Assembly: GCF_003463065.1 (NCBI RefSeq)
Contig: NZ_QSCM01000001.1
Coordinates: 186,001-250,000 of the forward strand
DNA from: Blautia sp. OF03-15BH
GTDB lineage: Bacteria; Bacillota; Clostridia; Lachnospirales; Lachnospiraceae
Direction of reading: 5' to 3'
Length of the DNA: 64,000 bases
How positions within the stretch are numbered: position 1 is the first letter of the stretch; the number at the start of each line of letters is the position of its first letter. The notes under the pieces were generated by a model. It was not told the DNA's origin. It saw nothing but the letters and a program-made list of their open reading frames with translations, and did not search any database. The translations under genes were made by a program, and so were the position numbers. This document shows, piece after piece, positions 32,359 through 42,084 of this stretch.

Positions 32359-33655
32359 TCAGACCTTTCTGGTCAGTTTCAGCAAACGCGCTGCTTTTTT
32401 CTGCAGCATTTTCACAATAAGCCTGTCTTTTTCCAAACGACAGTTGCATCGTTCCTCTCTTGGATAGAGCACAAAAACGTCCGCAAATTCTTCCGGGCTG
32501 TTCAATAAAATTTCCGCTTCATCTGTCCCTGATGTCCAGACAGAAAGATAAAGATTTCTTCCTGTATCTATCCCATAAGCCAGAACATCTGACTCCAGTG
32601 TACCAAAGCCTAGTGGAAATACTGGCACTCCCTCCCGGACTTCTTCTCTGATTTCCTTATATAAAGCAATTCCTTCCTTTAAAAGATCCATGGATTTTTC
32701 GCCTAATTTCCAGACCTGGCCGCTCATATACGGGCGCAGCAGAAGCCCGTTTACCATGTTGTAGATAACATGCTCTTCTTCATCCTCGTAAGGATAAACC
32801 CACATGCCTCCCTGCTCTGGTGTCACAGCACTGGTTACATTACAGGCAATATTGGCATTGCAGGTGACATCCGTCTGGTCACTGGTAGACTGCAGGCTCA
32901 GAAGCTTCAGCAGGCCATAATCCATACGCTGTCCACCGGAACCACAGTTTTCAATAACAAGTTCCGGATAATCCCGGAAAATTTCTTCATACCAGCGATA
33001 CAGACACTCATAATGATCTCTCATAGCTGCCGCACAGCTGTCGCTTTTATAGTCGCTTCCATATCCCATCGTCACATTGTAATCGATTTTAAAATATTCT
33101 ACGCCATAATCGCGTATCAGCCGATCCACCACATCCCGGCAATATTTTCTGACCTCCGAATTCCGAAAATCCAGAAGATATCTGCCATTATCCACATGAC
33201 GTTTCCCATGTCTGCACACAAACCAGTCATCCGGAAGCTGCGCTGCCAGCTCACACTGGGTACCCATAGCCTCGATTTCAAGCCAGAGTCCCATCTTCAT
33301 TCCTTTGCTGTGAGCATAATCACAGATCCTTTTCATACCACCATCGGGAAATCTTGTTTTTGACTCCTTCCATTCTCCTACCCGGTCCCACCAGAATCCG
33401 TCATCATACCAGCCGCAGTCCATGCAATAATATTCGCAACCCAGCTCTGCCGCCCGATCAATCATCGGTAGTTCTCTTTCCGTTGTCGGATCTCCATCCA
33501 GACAGTTCATGTAATCATTAAATACTACATTTAATTTTTCATCATCCGCATTCGGCCTGCGGATTCTTCTCCGGTACCTGGTCATTGTTGCCATTGCCGG
33601 ATTTAACCCGAAACAGGATATGCAATCCATTTTCCTCAATTTCTATCGTTTTCAT
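32359..33655 (-). pseudogene. GH36 alpha-galactosidase gene with internal deletion and frameshift
   Basis: From ATG 33655 (AGGAGGGTTGAA upstream) a normal GH36 start, MKTIEIEENGLHILFRV, is readable. It is then joined out of frame to the middle of the enzyme: TMTRYRRRIRRPNADDEKLNVVFNDYMNCLDGDP, and onward to the stop at 32359. The catalytic (beta/alpha)8 barrel is present, with YFKIDYNVTMGYG (nucleophile Asp) and SDQTDVTCN (acid/base Asp), plus the C-terminal beta domain. The N-terminal beta-sandwich, roughly 250-300 residues, is gone; the whole family is normally about 700 residues. A 426-residue product could start at an internal ATG at about 33639, but it would lack a domain that helps form the active site. 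Probably inactive. Confidence 0.75.
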
Positions 33656-33778
33656 TTCAACCCTCCTGGTACCTCTTATTACTGCTACTATATCAGAAAA
33701 TCTTCCAAATGCCCCGCGACTTTTTTTATTTTTTATGATATAATTTGATTGATATTCAGCAAAATGCGAGGTTTTTTT

Positions 33779-35536
33779 ATGAAAAAATACCAAATTCCAA
33801 AATCTTCTTTCCTGTATAAATTCAGCATGCGTTTTCTCCTGCTGATCCTGATCCCGGTTATTGTGGGGTGGCTGATCTTCATCGAGGCCATGAATTACTT
33901 TTATGTGGACAATCTTCTCACTGCCCAGCAGATCAGCATGGAAAAATCCCTCTCCTCGCTGGAGACCTCACTGAACGCCACCTCCAACGCCATCACTGCC
34001 CTGGAAAGCAATACGGAGATCATTTACTACCTCGATTACTACTCGGATAAACCGGAAATGCTCTATTCCCTTGAAAAAAACATCCGCACCTTCTGCGGCA
34101 GCCTCTATTCCATGAGCCCCTATCTTTCCGGAATCAAGATCTATAGCGACAGCCCGATCCTTCTCTACTCGACGCCTTTTGAAAAAATGGAAAACATTCC
34201 GCTAGAAGACGAACAACTGGACGCGCTCCTCTCCTCCAAACCGCAGGAATCCGTCTGGCGGGTTGTCATGGATGAAAAAAGAGCCTTTCCTTCGATCTAT
34301 CGCTATCAGAAATTTTACGCCTACAATTATGCCAAAGTCATCGGCTATATTGAGATCAAAATATCTCCACAGATTTTTTCTGACTACTTTGAACTGCTGG
34401 ACAGCATGGTGGGAAATCCGGATTCCTCCATCACTCTATATCACAATAATGCTCCTATTTACTCCACAGACGAGCAGATGAAATCTTCCATCTCTTACTC
34501 TGAAATTCAAAATGGCTACGAGATGAATTACTGGAAACAGACCTATGAGAACCGACTCAAAATTCCGGAGCTTCATTTCTGCCTGATCCGTACCGGAAAC
34601 CTGAATGATCTTAATGCAGCCGGAGGGAAAGTGATCCTCACGGTCATCAGTATTGTAATCGTATTTCTCCTGCTCCTCATTCTGATTTATTTCTCCTCCG
34701 TGGCTTCTCTTTCCAAGCGGATTCTGGATTTTTCTTCCTTTATCCGCCACTCGGACACGGATAACCTGGCTTCCTATCAGCCGGATCCCAAATACCGGGC
34801 GGACAGCGACGAGCTGGCTCTTCTCATCAATGCCTATAATGAGATGATCACCGAGAATACCTCACTTATCAGTAAGGTGCAGAAAATGGAGCTTTTGAGC
34901 CAGAATGCCCGCTATCAGGCGCTTCAGGGCCAGATCCACCCTCATTTCATCTACGGAACGCTGGAGGCCATCCGGATGACTGCCCTGCAGAATAAAGACC
35001 GGGAAGTAGCCTCCATGATCTTTTCCCTCTCCGCCCTGATCCGATACTCCATTTCCATCTCTCCCAAGGCCGTCACCTTAAAAGATGAAGTAGAGATCGC
35101 ATCCCATTACCTGAACATCCAGAAGATCCGCTTCGACGAGCGACTGGAATACGAGTTTTCCATTGATGAAGAGCTCCTTTCCATGGAATTGCCCTCCTTC
35201 ATCCTCCAGCCTCTCTTGGAAAATGCCATCATCTATGGAGCCTCCAATTCCCTGGAAACCTGCCGTCTCCTGGTTTCCGTCATCCGGGCAGAAGGAACCG
35301 TCACACTGAAGGTCTCCAATTCCGGCCTTCCTATCACGGAGGAGCGACTCAAAGAAGTCAACGACCTGCTCTCCGGTCAGCTGGAACCGGAAAATTTCCA
35401 CGGCAACCGCAATGGCATGGCCTTAAGCAATATTCGTGAACGTCTCCTGATCTTTTTCCACGGAAACGCTTCCATCTGCATGACCTGTGACGGCATTTAC
35501 ACCAGCACCGTCATTACCATAAAAAATCATTTTTAG
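33779..35536 (+). CDS. YesM-type sensor histidine kinase
   Basis: 585 residues. Membrane helix 1 (RFLLLILIPVIVGWLIFI) and helix 2 (VILTVISIVIVFLLLLILIYF, about 290-310) enclose an extracellular sensor domain. A HAMP-like linker follows, then the His_kinase region QGQIHPHFIYGTLEAIR with the phosphorylated His, and an ATP-binding domain (LPSFILQPLLENAIIYGA, GNRNGMALSNIRERL). Such kinases sense sugars or sugar-bound binding proteins and phosphorylate a YesN-type regulator. Usual family sequence is QINPHFLYNTL; here IH and IYG replace IN and LYN. GAGGTTTTTTT precedes ATG 33779. The partner regulator starts 16 bases after the stop. It is divergent from the GH36 relic. Confidence 0.9.
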   Translation: MKKYQIPKSSFLYKFSMRFLLLILIPVIVGWLIFIEAMNYFYVDNLLTAQQISMEKSLSSLETSLNATSNAITALESNTEIIYYLDYYSDKPEMLYSLEKNIRTFCGSLYSMSPYLSGIKIYSDSPILLYSTPFEKMENIPLEDEQLDALLSSKPQESVWRVVMDEKRAFPSIYRYQKFYAYNYAKVIGYIEIKISPQIFSDYFELLDSMVGNPDSSITLYHNNAPIYSTDEQMKSSISYSEIQNGYEMNYWKQTYENRLKIPELHFCLIRTGNLNDLNAAGGKVILTVISIVIVFLLLLILIYFSSVASLSKRILDFSSFIRHSDTDNLASYQPDPKYRADSDELALLINAYNEMITENTSLISKVQKMELLSQNARYQALQGQIHPHFIYGTLEAIRMTALQNKDREVASMIFSLSALIRYSISISPKAVTLKDEVEIASHYLNIQKIRFDERLEYEFSIDEELLSMELPSFILQPLLENAIIYGASNSLETCRLLVSVIRAEGTVTLKVSNSGLPITEERLKEVNDLLSGQLEPENFHGNRNGMALSNIRERLLIFFHGNASICMTCDGIYTSTVITIKNHF

Positions 35537-35552
35537 GAAGGAAAGAATTGAA

Positions 35553-37025
35553 ATGTTTCGTATTTTAATCGTAGATGATGAGAGAATTGTTCTGAACGGC
35601 GTTCGCATGATGATCGAGGAAGATCTGGCGCTTTCTTTTCCAACGGATATCGCCACCGCTTCCAACGGCCCCCAGGCCCTGGAACTTCTGAAAAATTTCA
35701 CGCCGGATCTGATCCTGACGGATATCCGTATGCCCGTTATGGACGGCTTCACCCTGGTCCAGCATATCCGGGAGCGGTTTCCGGATATCGCCATTGCCAT
35801 CCTCACCAGCCATGCGGATTTCGACTATGCGATAAAAGCCATCCGCTATCAGGTCACTGATTTCATTCTGAAACCCATCGATGAAAACCAGCTGAAGGAA
35901 ACCATCGAAAAAGCCCAGGTCAAAAAGACCCAGGCAGAACAGGCGCACCTTCGCTCTTCGGTTCTGGAGCTCCGGAATATGATGCTTTATGATCTTTCTC
36001 CCACTGAGCTGATCTCTTCCTCCGAACAGATTCAGCAGCTCTTTCCGTATACCTATTTTACGGCTATTGTCCTTTCTTTTTCTGAGCTGTCCGGGCAGAA
36101 TGGCTCTGAGGCGGTATTTCAGGAAATCTTCAGCCGCTATTACGATGTCTGCCACACCTTCCTGCTCCCTGACCGGAAACAGATTGCTGCCATCTGTAAC
36201 CACGAACATTTTTCCGTAAAATCCACAGGACTGAAGCGAAAACTGGCAGAACTTGGCACCTCGCCGGATTTTTATATTGGAATCAGTATCAGTTCCAATT
36301 CCTACAAATCCCTCCACAATCTGTACAGCAATGCCGTTCAGAGGATCTTTTATGAAAAAAGTTTCGGTAAAGACTCTGACCTGACTGGATTTTCTCTGCT
36401 CACTTATCAGGATTGTGTCCATATTTTTACGGAAAAAGATCCGAAAAAAGCCCAGGAGCTTCTGCGGGAATACATCAAAAACAACTGTTCCGTTTCTCTG
36501 GAGGGTCTTTCGCCGAAGTCTGTTTTCAGCAGTTTCTTCCATAATATTTCTCTTTACCTGGAAAGTGTGGAACTCTCTCTTCCAGAAGACAGACAGGCTG
36601 TCTATTCCGGTAAAGAAGATTTTTTCGGGCTTGCAGATGAAATTTTCCAGGCGCTCTCTTCTGTGAAAAAGACACTTCAGCAGACCGCCGACCATCAGAG
36701 TTCCGGAAACGATGCTCAGATCCAGCAGCTCCTGGAATATATCCGAAAAAATTATCAGTACGATATCTCCCTGGATGACCTGGCAGAAGCGGTAAAAATG
36801 CATCCCAACTATGTCTGCACTCTTTTCAAAAAACACATCGGTCAGTCTTATCTTTTCTGTCTTCATCAGGAGCGCCTTCGTGCTGCCAAACAGTTGTTGA
36901 TCAATACAGACTTCACCATTGAAGAGATTGCCAGACAGGTCGGATATAACAGTGCCTCACAGCTGGCCCGTGTATTCCGGAAATATGAATCCACTTCGCC
37001 CTCCGATTTCCGGAGCAAACATTAA
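35553..37025 (+). CDS. YesN-type response regulator (REC + AraC DNA-binding)
   Basis: 490 residues. Receiver domain: ILIVDDERIVLNG, phosphoacceptor D57 in LILTDIRMPVMDG, and FILKPID. A long middle region (about 130-385) follows, then a double helix-turn-helix of the AraC family at the C-terminus: QYDISLDDLAEAVKMHPNYVCTLFKKHIGQS and FTIEEIARQVGYNSASQLARVFRKY. Together with the sensor kinase upstream it forms a two-component system, which most likely activates neighbouring glycan-utilisation genes such as the GH36 or GH95 genes. The target is inferred from position. A terminator follows directly. Confidence 0.9.
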   Translation: MFRILIVDDERIVLNGVRMMIEEDLALSFPTDIATASNGPQALELLKNFTPDLILTDIRMPVMDGFTLVQHIRERFPDIAIAILTSHADFDYAIKAIRYQVTDFILKPIDENQLKETIEKAQVKKTQAEQAHLRSSVLELRNMMLYDLSPTELISSSEQIQQLFPYTYFTAIVLSFSELSGQNGSEAVFQEIFSRYYDVCHTFLLPDRKQIAAICNHEHFSVKSTGLKRKLAELGTSPDFYIGISISSNSYKSLHNLYSNAVQRIFYEKSFGKDSDLTGFSLLTYQDCVHIFTEKDPKKAQELLREYIKNNCSVSLEGLSPKSVFSSFFHNISLYLESVELSLPEDRQAVYSGKEDFFGLADEIFQALSSVKKTLQQTADHQSSGNDAQIQQLLEYIRKNYQYDISLDDLAEAVKMHPNYVCTLFKKHIGQSYLFCLHQERLRAAKQLLINTDFTIEEIARQVGYNSASQLARVFRKYESTSPSDFRSKH

Positions 37026-37026
37026 A

Positions 37027-37073
37027 AAAATGAGGCACCTGCCATTTTAATTGATGACAGTGTGCCTCATTTT
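37027..37073. terminator. Bidirectional terminator between response regulator and GH95 gene
   Basis: AAAATGAGGCAC (37027-37038) pairs with GTGCCTCATTTT (37062-37073). Both convergent genes end within 10 bases of it. Confidence 0.85.
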
Positions 37074-37080
37074 CATCTCT

Positions 37081-39390
37081 TTAGTTCAGTTCTCCATCCA
37101 GGATATAAAGCATACCTGCTTTCAGTTCAAGCTCTGCCTTTTCTCCTTTTCCAATACGGACAACAATGTTCTTATCTGTATCGGAATAAAGCTGTGCTTC
37201 TGCTTTGCCGTTTTCCCAGCTGATATCCACGGTGATATCCCCTCTGGCTTTCAGACCTGTCACCTCACCTTTTTCCCATTTTCTGGGAAGTGCAGGAAGA
37301 ATATGGATCACACCTGCATGACTCTGGAGCAGAGCTTCTGTCACCCCTGCTGTATATCCAAAATTTCCATCGATCTGATAAGGCGGATGGGCACAGAGCA
37401 GATTGGCATAAACACCGCCTCCCATCACCTGCATCGCTTCATCCGGTTCCACCAGATGAAGGATATGCTCCAGAAGTTCACCTACATGAACACCATCTTT
37501 CATTCTGGCCCACATAAGGATCTTCCATGCCAGACTCCAGCCGGTTCCTTCGTCTCCTCTTCTTAAAAGACTGGCCCTTGCTGCCTCATAAAGTTCCGGT
37601 GTCTTCTCCGTGATTCCACGTCCCGGATGCAGCTCATAAAGGTGAGAAAGGTGACGGTGGTGCTGATCCACCTCTTCAAACTCCTCATTCCACTCCAGAA
37701 TCTGTCCTTCGCTTCCGATAGCAGTCGGCACCATCTGGGCTCTCACCAGTTCTGCCTGTTCTGTCAATTCATCTTTGATCCCCAGAAGCTGACTGGCTTC
37801 CAGATAGTCTCTTAAAAGATTTCTTATAATGGCATTTTCGTTTTCTGTATACTGAGCCACAGTCAGCCGTTCTTTTTCAAAGAAAAATTCATTTTCCGGA
37901 GAAGTAGCCGGAGAAGCTGCATAGCCTTTTCCTGTCTGAACAACCGTTTCCACACAGAAACGTACATTTTCCTTCAGGATTGGATAGATTTCTTCCAGAT
38001 ATTCTTTATCTTCCGTAAACAGATACTGATCATACAGATTTCTGCAAAGCCATGCATATCCGAGAGGCCAGAAATTCCACTGAGCTCTTCCATCCGCAGG
38101 AGTCGTCTTTCTCCAAAGATCTACGTTATGGAAGCTGCAGGCTCCCTTGACACCGAAATAGTTTTCTGCCGTTTCTTTTCCATCTGCTGCCATCTCTTTA
38201 CAGAGTTTTAATAGCGGCTCTCCCATCTCTGCCAGGTTACAGGGGCCGGCCGGCCAATAGTTCATTTCTGTATTGATATTGACCGTATAATCCGAAAACC
38301 ACGGTGGAACCAGCTCTGCATTCCAGATTCCCTGAAGGTTAGCCGGCTGAGTCCCCGGTCGTGAGGAAGCAATCAGAAGATATCTTCCATACTGGAAAAG
38401 AAGGGCGCTTAAGGCTATATCCTCAGGGTGGTCTTTAAAATCGAGCAGACGCTGACGAAGATCTCTCTCGTCCTCCTCTTCTCCAAGTAAAAGCCGAACC
38501 CGGTCATAATAGCTCTGATATTCTACCAAATGCTCCGTTCTCAGAGCCGGATAGGACTTTTCCGTACAGGAAAAATCTTTTTCCAGGAGCGGTACCGGAG
38601 AAACTCCTTCCAGTACCGGATGTTTGTCAGAACCGTTAAAACTGGTACGGATCGCATAGTAGAGTGTCAGCTCTTTCGCATTTTTTACGATAAGCGTATC
38701 TCCTGCTTCTTCTGTCTCTCCGTCTGTTACAGCTTTTCCCCAGCCTTCATACCACATACCCTGTTTTTCTGGCTCTTTCGGGAATACAGGTACTGCCTTT
38801 TCAGAACCGCCCTCACCTACGGTAAAAGGAACCCTTCCCGGGCATTGCCCTTTTGTTTTTAAAACACCCGCTTCACAGCTGGTTTCCTTCGGATAGCCGC
38901 CTTCTACATAAATTTTCAGAGAAAATGCTTTCTCCGAATGGATATGGTAAACCAGTACCTGGGCCGGATGGCTGATCAGACACTTTCTTTCTACCTGTGC
39001 GCCATGATTTTTATAAGATACGGTCACTTCTGCTGTATCCAGGCAGAGTTCTCTGGCGTAATCTGAAATTTCTTCTTCCTCCAGCATTTCCATACAGAGA
39101 TTACCGAACGGTATATACATCTGCACATCTTCTGAAGTTTTAAAACAATTCTCCAGATACTCCAAGGCTTTCTGATACTCTCTTTTTTCTGTCAATTCCC
39201 GTACTTTGGCAAGATATCCTTCTGGAAGTTCTTTCTGTGTTTTCTCCGGATATCCTGACCAGAGCGTTTCTTCATTCAGTGCCAGTGTTTCTTTTTTGGT
39301 TCCCCCATACACAGTGGCACCCAGTCTTCCATTCCCAAGCGGAAGACTCTCATGCCAGTTTCTGGCTGGCTGGTCGTAATACAGTTTCAT
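37081..39390 (-). CDS. GH95 family alpha-L-fucosidase-type enzyme (copy 1)
   Basis: 769 residues, no signal peptide, so intracellular. It starts MKLYYDQPARNWHESLPLGNG, the typical GH95 N-terminal beta domain. The alpha6/alpha6 barrel has NLQGIWNAEL, then NINTEMNYW (N371, N373), SPENEF (E499) and QIDGNFG (D674). These correspond to the Asn/Asn/Glu/Asp residues established as catalytic in the 1,2-alpha-L-fucosidase AfcA. The expected reaction is inverting hydrolysis of Fuc-alpha-1,2-Gal, although some GH95 enzymes act on L-galactose. ATG 39390 follows GGAGGCAAT. It is the last gene of an operon running from 45552, 137 bases after the second GH95 gene. Confidence 0.9.
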   Translation of the reverse strand: MKLYYDQPARNWHESLPLGNGRLGATVYGGTKKETLALNEETLWSGYPEKTQKELPEGYLAKVRELTEKREYQKALEYLENCFKTSEDVQMYIPFGNLCMEMLEEEEISDYARELCLDTAEVTVSYKNHGAQVERKCLISHPAQVLVYHIHSEKAFSLKIYVEGGYPKETSCEAGVLKTKGQCPGRVPFTVGEGGSEKAVPVFPKEPEKQGMWYEGWGKAVTDGETEEAGDTLIVKNAKELTLYYAIRTSFNGSDKHPVLEGVSPVPLLEKDFSCTEKSYPALRTEHLVEYQSYYDRVRLLLGEEEDERDLRQRLLDFKDHPEDIALSALLFQYGRYLLIASSRPGTQPANLQGIWNAELVPPWFSDYTVNINTEMNYWPAGPCNLAEMGEPLLKLCKEMAADGKETAENYFGVKGACSFHNVDLWRKTTPADGRAQWNFWPLGYAWLCRNLYDQYLFTEDKEYLEEIYPILKENVRFCVETVVQTGKGYAASPATSPENEFFFEKERLTVAQYTENENAIIRNLLRDYLEASQLLGIKDELTEQAELVRAQMVPTAIGSEGQILEWNEEFEEVDQHHRHLSHLYELHPGRGITEKTPELYEAARASLLRRGDEGTGWSLAWKILMWARMKDGVHVGELLEHILHLVEPDEAMQVMGGGVYANLLCAHPPYQIDGNFGYTAGVTEALLQSHAGVIHILPALPRKWEKGEVTGLKARGDITVDISWENGKAEAQLYSDTDKNIVVRIGKGEKAELELKAGMLYILDGELN

Positions 39391-39527
39391 ATTGCCTCCT
39401 CCATTTCCGTCCGTTTTTTCGGTCGTTTGATGTACCTTCATCATAGCTGAAAAAACAGCTTCCGGCAACCGTTTTTCCTATCAATTTTCACCAAAAGATG
39501 CCTGGATCGACCGATCATTCGCTGTCT

Positions 39528-42014
39528 CTATACAAAATATTCTTTCTGCTGTCTGCATTCAAAAAGCAGGTGATATTCTTTTCCGGGCTCTGTTACAAAT
39601 TTATAGATTTTGTGTGTTTCATCCCAGGTGCCTTCCATTCCTTCCACTTTTTTTAATCCGACAGCCTTTACTCTACAATTGCCTCCGTTCTTCGAAAAAA
39701 TCACCGCGGACTGCAGCTGGCCTTCTTTCCATACAGCAGAGACTTCATATCCGCCTCGTGCACAAAGCCCCTGGAAATTTCCATCTGGCCAATCAACCGG
39801 AATGCATGGAAGGATTTCCACATATCCCTGATGGCTCTGTAAAAGCATTTCCTTTACTCCGGCTCCTGTACCAAAGATTGCATCTATCTGCTGACTTCCC
39901 TTTGTCAGAAGGCCACAGCCAAAATTCTCTCCTATACTCTTCAAAATATGTCCGCATTCCAGAGAGTTTTTAAATCTTGCCATCAGAGAAACCCTCCAGG
40001 CACCCGGCCAGTCACTTTCTTTTTTTTCATGGAGCATCCTTCGCTCCAGACTCTTTCTCGCTGCCTCCAGAAGCTCCGGTGTTTTTTCTTCATTGATGAC
40101 AGAAGAAGGATATACCGGATACAAATGAGAAATATGTCCCATTCCCGGCGTGCATTCTTCATAATCTTCATACCACTCCAGCAGTTGTCCATAGCGACCG
40201 ATCTTATACGGTGGGAACTTTTGCATAACCGCTTTCAACTTATTTTCCAGATCCTTTTTCTCTCCCAGAATGTTTCCCGCCTGAATCGTGTTTTGAAACA
40301 GTTCTCTTAAAATACTCATATCCATGGTTGAAGCCTGTGTTACTGCGCTGATTTTGGGATGGTTAGAGGAACAACGGCTTCCTGCTGCCATTTCTTCTGC
40401 CAGAGCATCCAGTTCCTCTGCATTTCCCATAAAAAATTTATTTTCGGGAGAAATGGAAGGTGCCGTTACCAGATAACCCTCTCCGTTTTCCACCAGCTGT
40501 TCCAGCAGAAACTCACAGGCGCCTTTCAGCACCGGATACATTTCCTCCAGAAATTTTTTATCCCCTGTATACTCATAATGCTGCCAGATATGTTCACAGA
40601 GCCATCCTCCGCCCAGAGGCCACCAACTCCAGGAAGCATCCTCACAGCTTGGTTCCGTTGAGCGCCAGAGATCCGTATTATGATGCGTCACCCAGCCAGC
40701 AGAATGATAATATTCCTTCGCTGTCTGTTTTCCTGCTATGGAAAGTTCACGGATAAGCCTCATCAACGGCAAATGACATTCTGAAAGATTTCCTGCTTCT
40801 GTCAGCCAGTAATTCATTTCTACATTTATATTGTTTGTATAATTACTGGACCACGGAGGCATTGTTATGTCATTCCAGATTCCCTGCAGATTCAACGGCT
40901 GGCTTTCCGGCCGTGATCCTGAAATGATCAAATAACGGGCATATTGAAAATAAAGAGCATAAAGAGACGGGTCATCCATTCCTCCTGTTGAGAATACCAT
41001 TCTCTGGCTGGTAGCCATTTTTTCTCCTCTATCTCTTCCAAGATCCAGATCTACCCGGTTATAAAGAGTCTGATAGTCCTTCTGATGTTCAGCAAATACT
41101 TGCTCTCCGCTACACTTTTTTCTTTTAAATTTCTGAATTTCTTTCTGAAGCTTTTCCTGAATTTCTTTTTCCCCTTTGAACCGTTTTTTCTGGAATCCCT
41201 CATAGCTGGTTCCTGTCTTTATGATGATCCATACATAATCCGCATCATTAACATACACGCGACGTCCATCAGCCCATACCTTTCCATTTGTCTCAAAGAC
41301 TTCCGCGCAACAGGCGAAGCGCAAAGCCTTTGATTCTTCCTGATCATTGTAGACCAGAGACGGAGTAATCGTCGTATAACTGGGTTCTGCGTGGTCAGGT
41401 GCAATGCCTCTTACATAAGCCCCCTCATCCATGGTTCCATTTACTGCATGTAACTTGGAATCCATCCCAAAAGCCAGATTCAGACAATGTTCTTCTTTCC
41501 CTCTGGCTTGAATAAATACAAAAGCAGCATCTTCCGGATAACTTACAAAATACTGCTGCTGATAGCTGATTTCGTCCCGTTTCCAGGATACAGAACACAC
41601 AGCCCGGCTCAGATCCAGTTTTCTTTCATATTCGGAAATATCACCTGGTTCCGGTTCAATGACCTGTTTTAATGGCATATTCCGTCTGTTATCTCTCTGA
41701 CCAACCGTCAGATGAAGATCCGCCATAGGAAGATAGGTTTCAAACCATCTCCCTTCCATTTCATCATTGATGATCTGGTTTGCTTCTTTTACATTGCCGG
41801 AAAGCACCTTCTTCCGTGCCTCCAACATACATTCATAATGTTGCGCATTCTTATGGAAGCTTTCACTTCCGGACCACAAGGTATCATCATTAATATGCAA
41901 CGTTTCTTGCGGAACTGTTCCCTTGGATGTAAGTCCCAGTCTGCCATTTCCCATATAATATGCGTCTGAAAAAGTTTCAGCTGGTGTATATTCACGCAAA
42001 TAATAGTCTCTCAT
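39528..42014 (-). CDS. GH95 family enzyme (copy 2, divergent active-site region)
   Basis: 828 residues, cytoplasmic. MRDYYLREYTPAETFSDAYYMGNGRLG begins the family's N-terminal domain. NNINVEMNYW and SPENKFF are conserved, but the acid motif reads QIDAIFGTGAG instead of QIDGNFG. Two insertions (about 60-130 and 560-580) make it longer than the neighbours. Its specificity may therefore differ (for example another fucoside or L-galactoside). Start ATG 42014 follows GGAGGAAAAA. A terminator-like hairpin separates it from the solute-binding protein gene upstream, so expression may be partial read-through. Confidence 0.88.
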   Translation of the reverse strand: MRDYYLREYTPAETFSDAYYMGNGRLGLTSKGTVPQETLHINDDTLWSGSESFHKNAQHYECMLEARKKVLSGNVKEANQIINDEMEGRWFETYLPMADLHLTVGQRDNRRNMPLKQVIEPEPGDISEYERKLDLSRAVCSVSWKRDEISYQQQYFVSYPEDAAFVFIQARGKEEHCLNLAFGMDSKLHAVNGTMDEGAYVRGIAPDHAEPSYTTITPSLVYNDQEESKALRFACCAEVFETNGKVWADGRRVYVNDADYVWIIIKTGTSYEGFQKKRFKGEKEIQEKLQKEIQKFKRKKCSGEQVFAEHQKDYQTLYNRVDLDLGRDRGEKMATSQRMVFSTGGMDDPSLYALYFQYARYLIISGSRPESQPLNLQGIWNDITMPPWSSNYTNNINVEMNYWLTEAGNLSECHLPLMRLIRELSIAGKQTAKEYYHSAGWVTHHNTDLWRSTEPSCEDASWSWWPLGGGWLCEHIWQHYEYTGDKKFLEEMYPVLKGACEFLLEQLVENGEGYLVTAPSISPENKFFMGNAEELDALAEEMAAGSRCSSNHPKISAVTQASTMDMSILRELFQNTIQAGNILGEKKDLENKLKAVMQKFPPYKIGRYGQLLEWYEDYEECTPGMGHISHLYPVYPSSVINEEKTPELLEAARKSLERRMLHEKKESDWPGAWRVSLMARFKNSLECGHILKSIGENFGCGLLTKGSQQIDAIFGTGAGVKEMLLQSHQGYVEILPCIPVDWPDGNFQGLCARGGYEVSAVWKEGQLQSAVIFSKNGGNCRVKAVGLKKVEGMEGTWDETHKIYKFVTEPGKEYHLLFECRQQKEYFV

Positions 42015-42030
42015 TTTTCCTCCATAGTCT

Positions 42031-42074
42031 AAAATAGTGGAGTCACGCTCCAGAGGAACATGCTCCACTATTTT
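42031..42074 (-). terminator. Hairpin between solute-binding protein and GH95 genes
   Basis: AAAATAGTGGAG (42031-42042) pairs with CTCCACTATTTT (42063-42074). It starts 10 bases after the binding-protein stop codon. Such hairpins often protect the mRNA of the highly expressed binding protein and reduce transcription of the genes beyond. Confidence 0.75.
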
Positions 42075-42084
42075 CTTACAAGAA

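Noticed and set aside
35565..36866. A 433-codon minus-strand open frame inside the response regulator gene
   Set aside because: Antisense to a full-length conserved REC/AraC gene; a shadow caused by codon bias.
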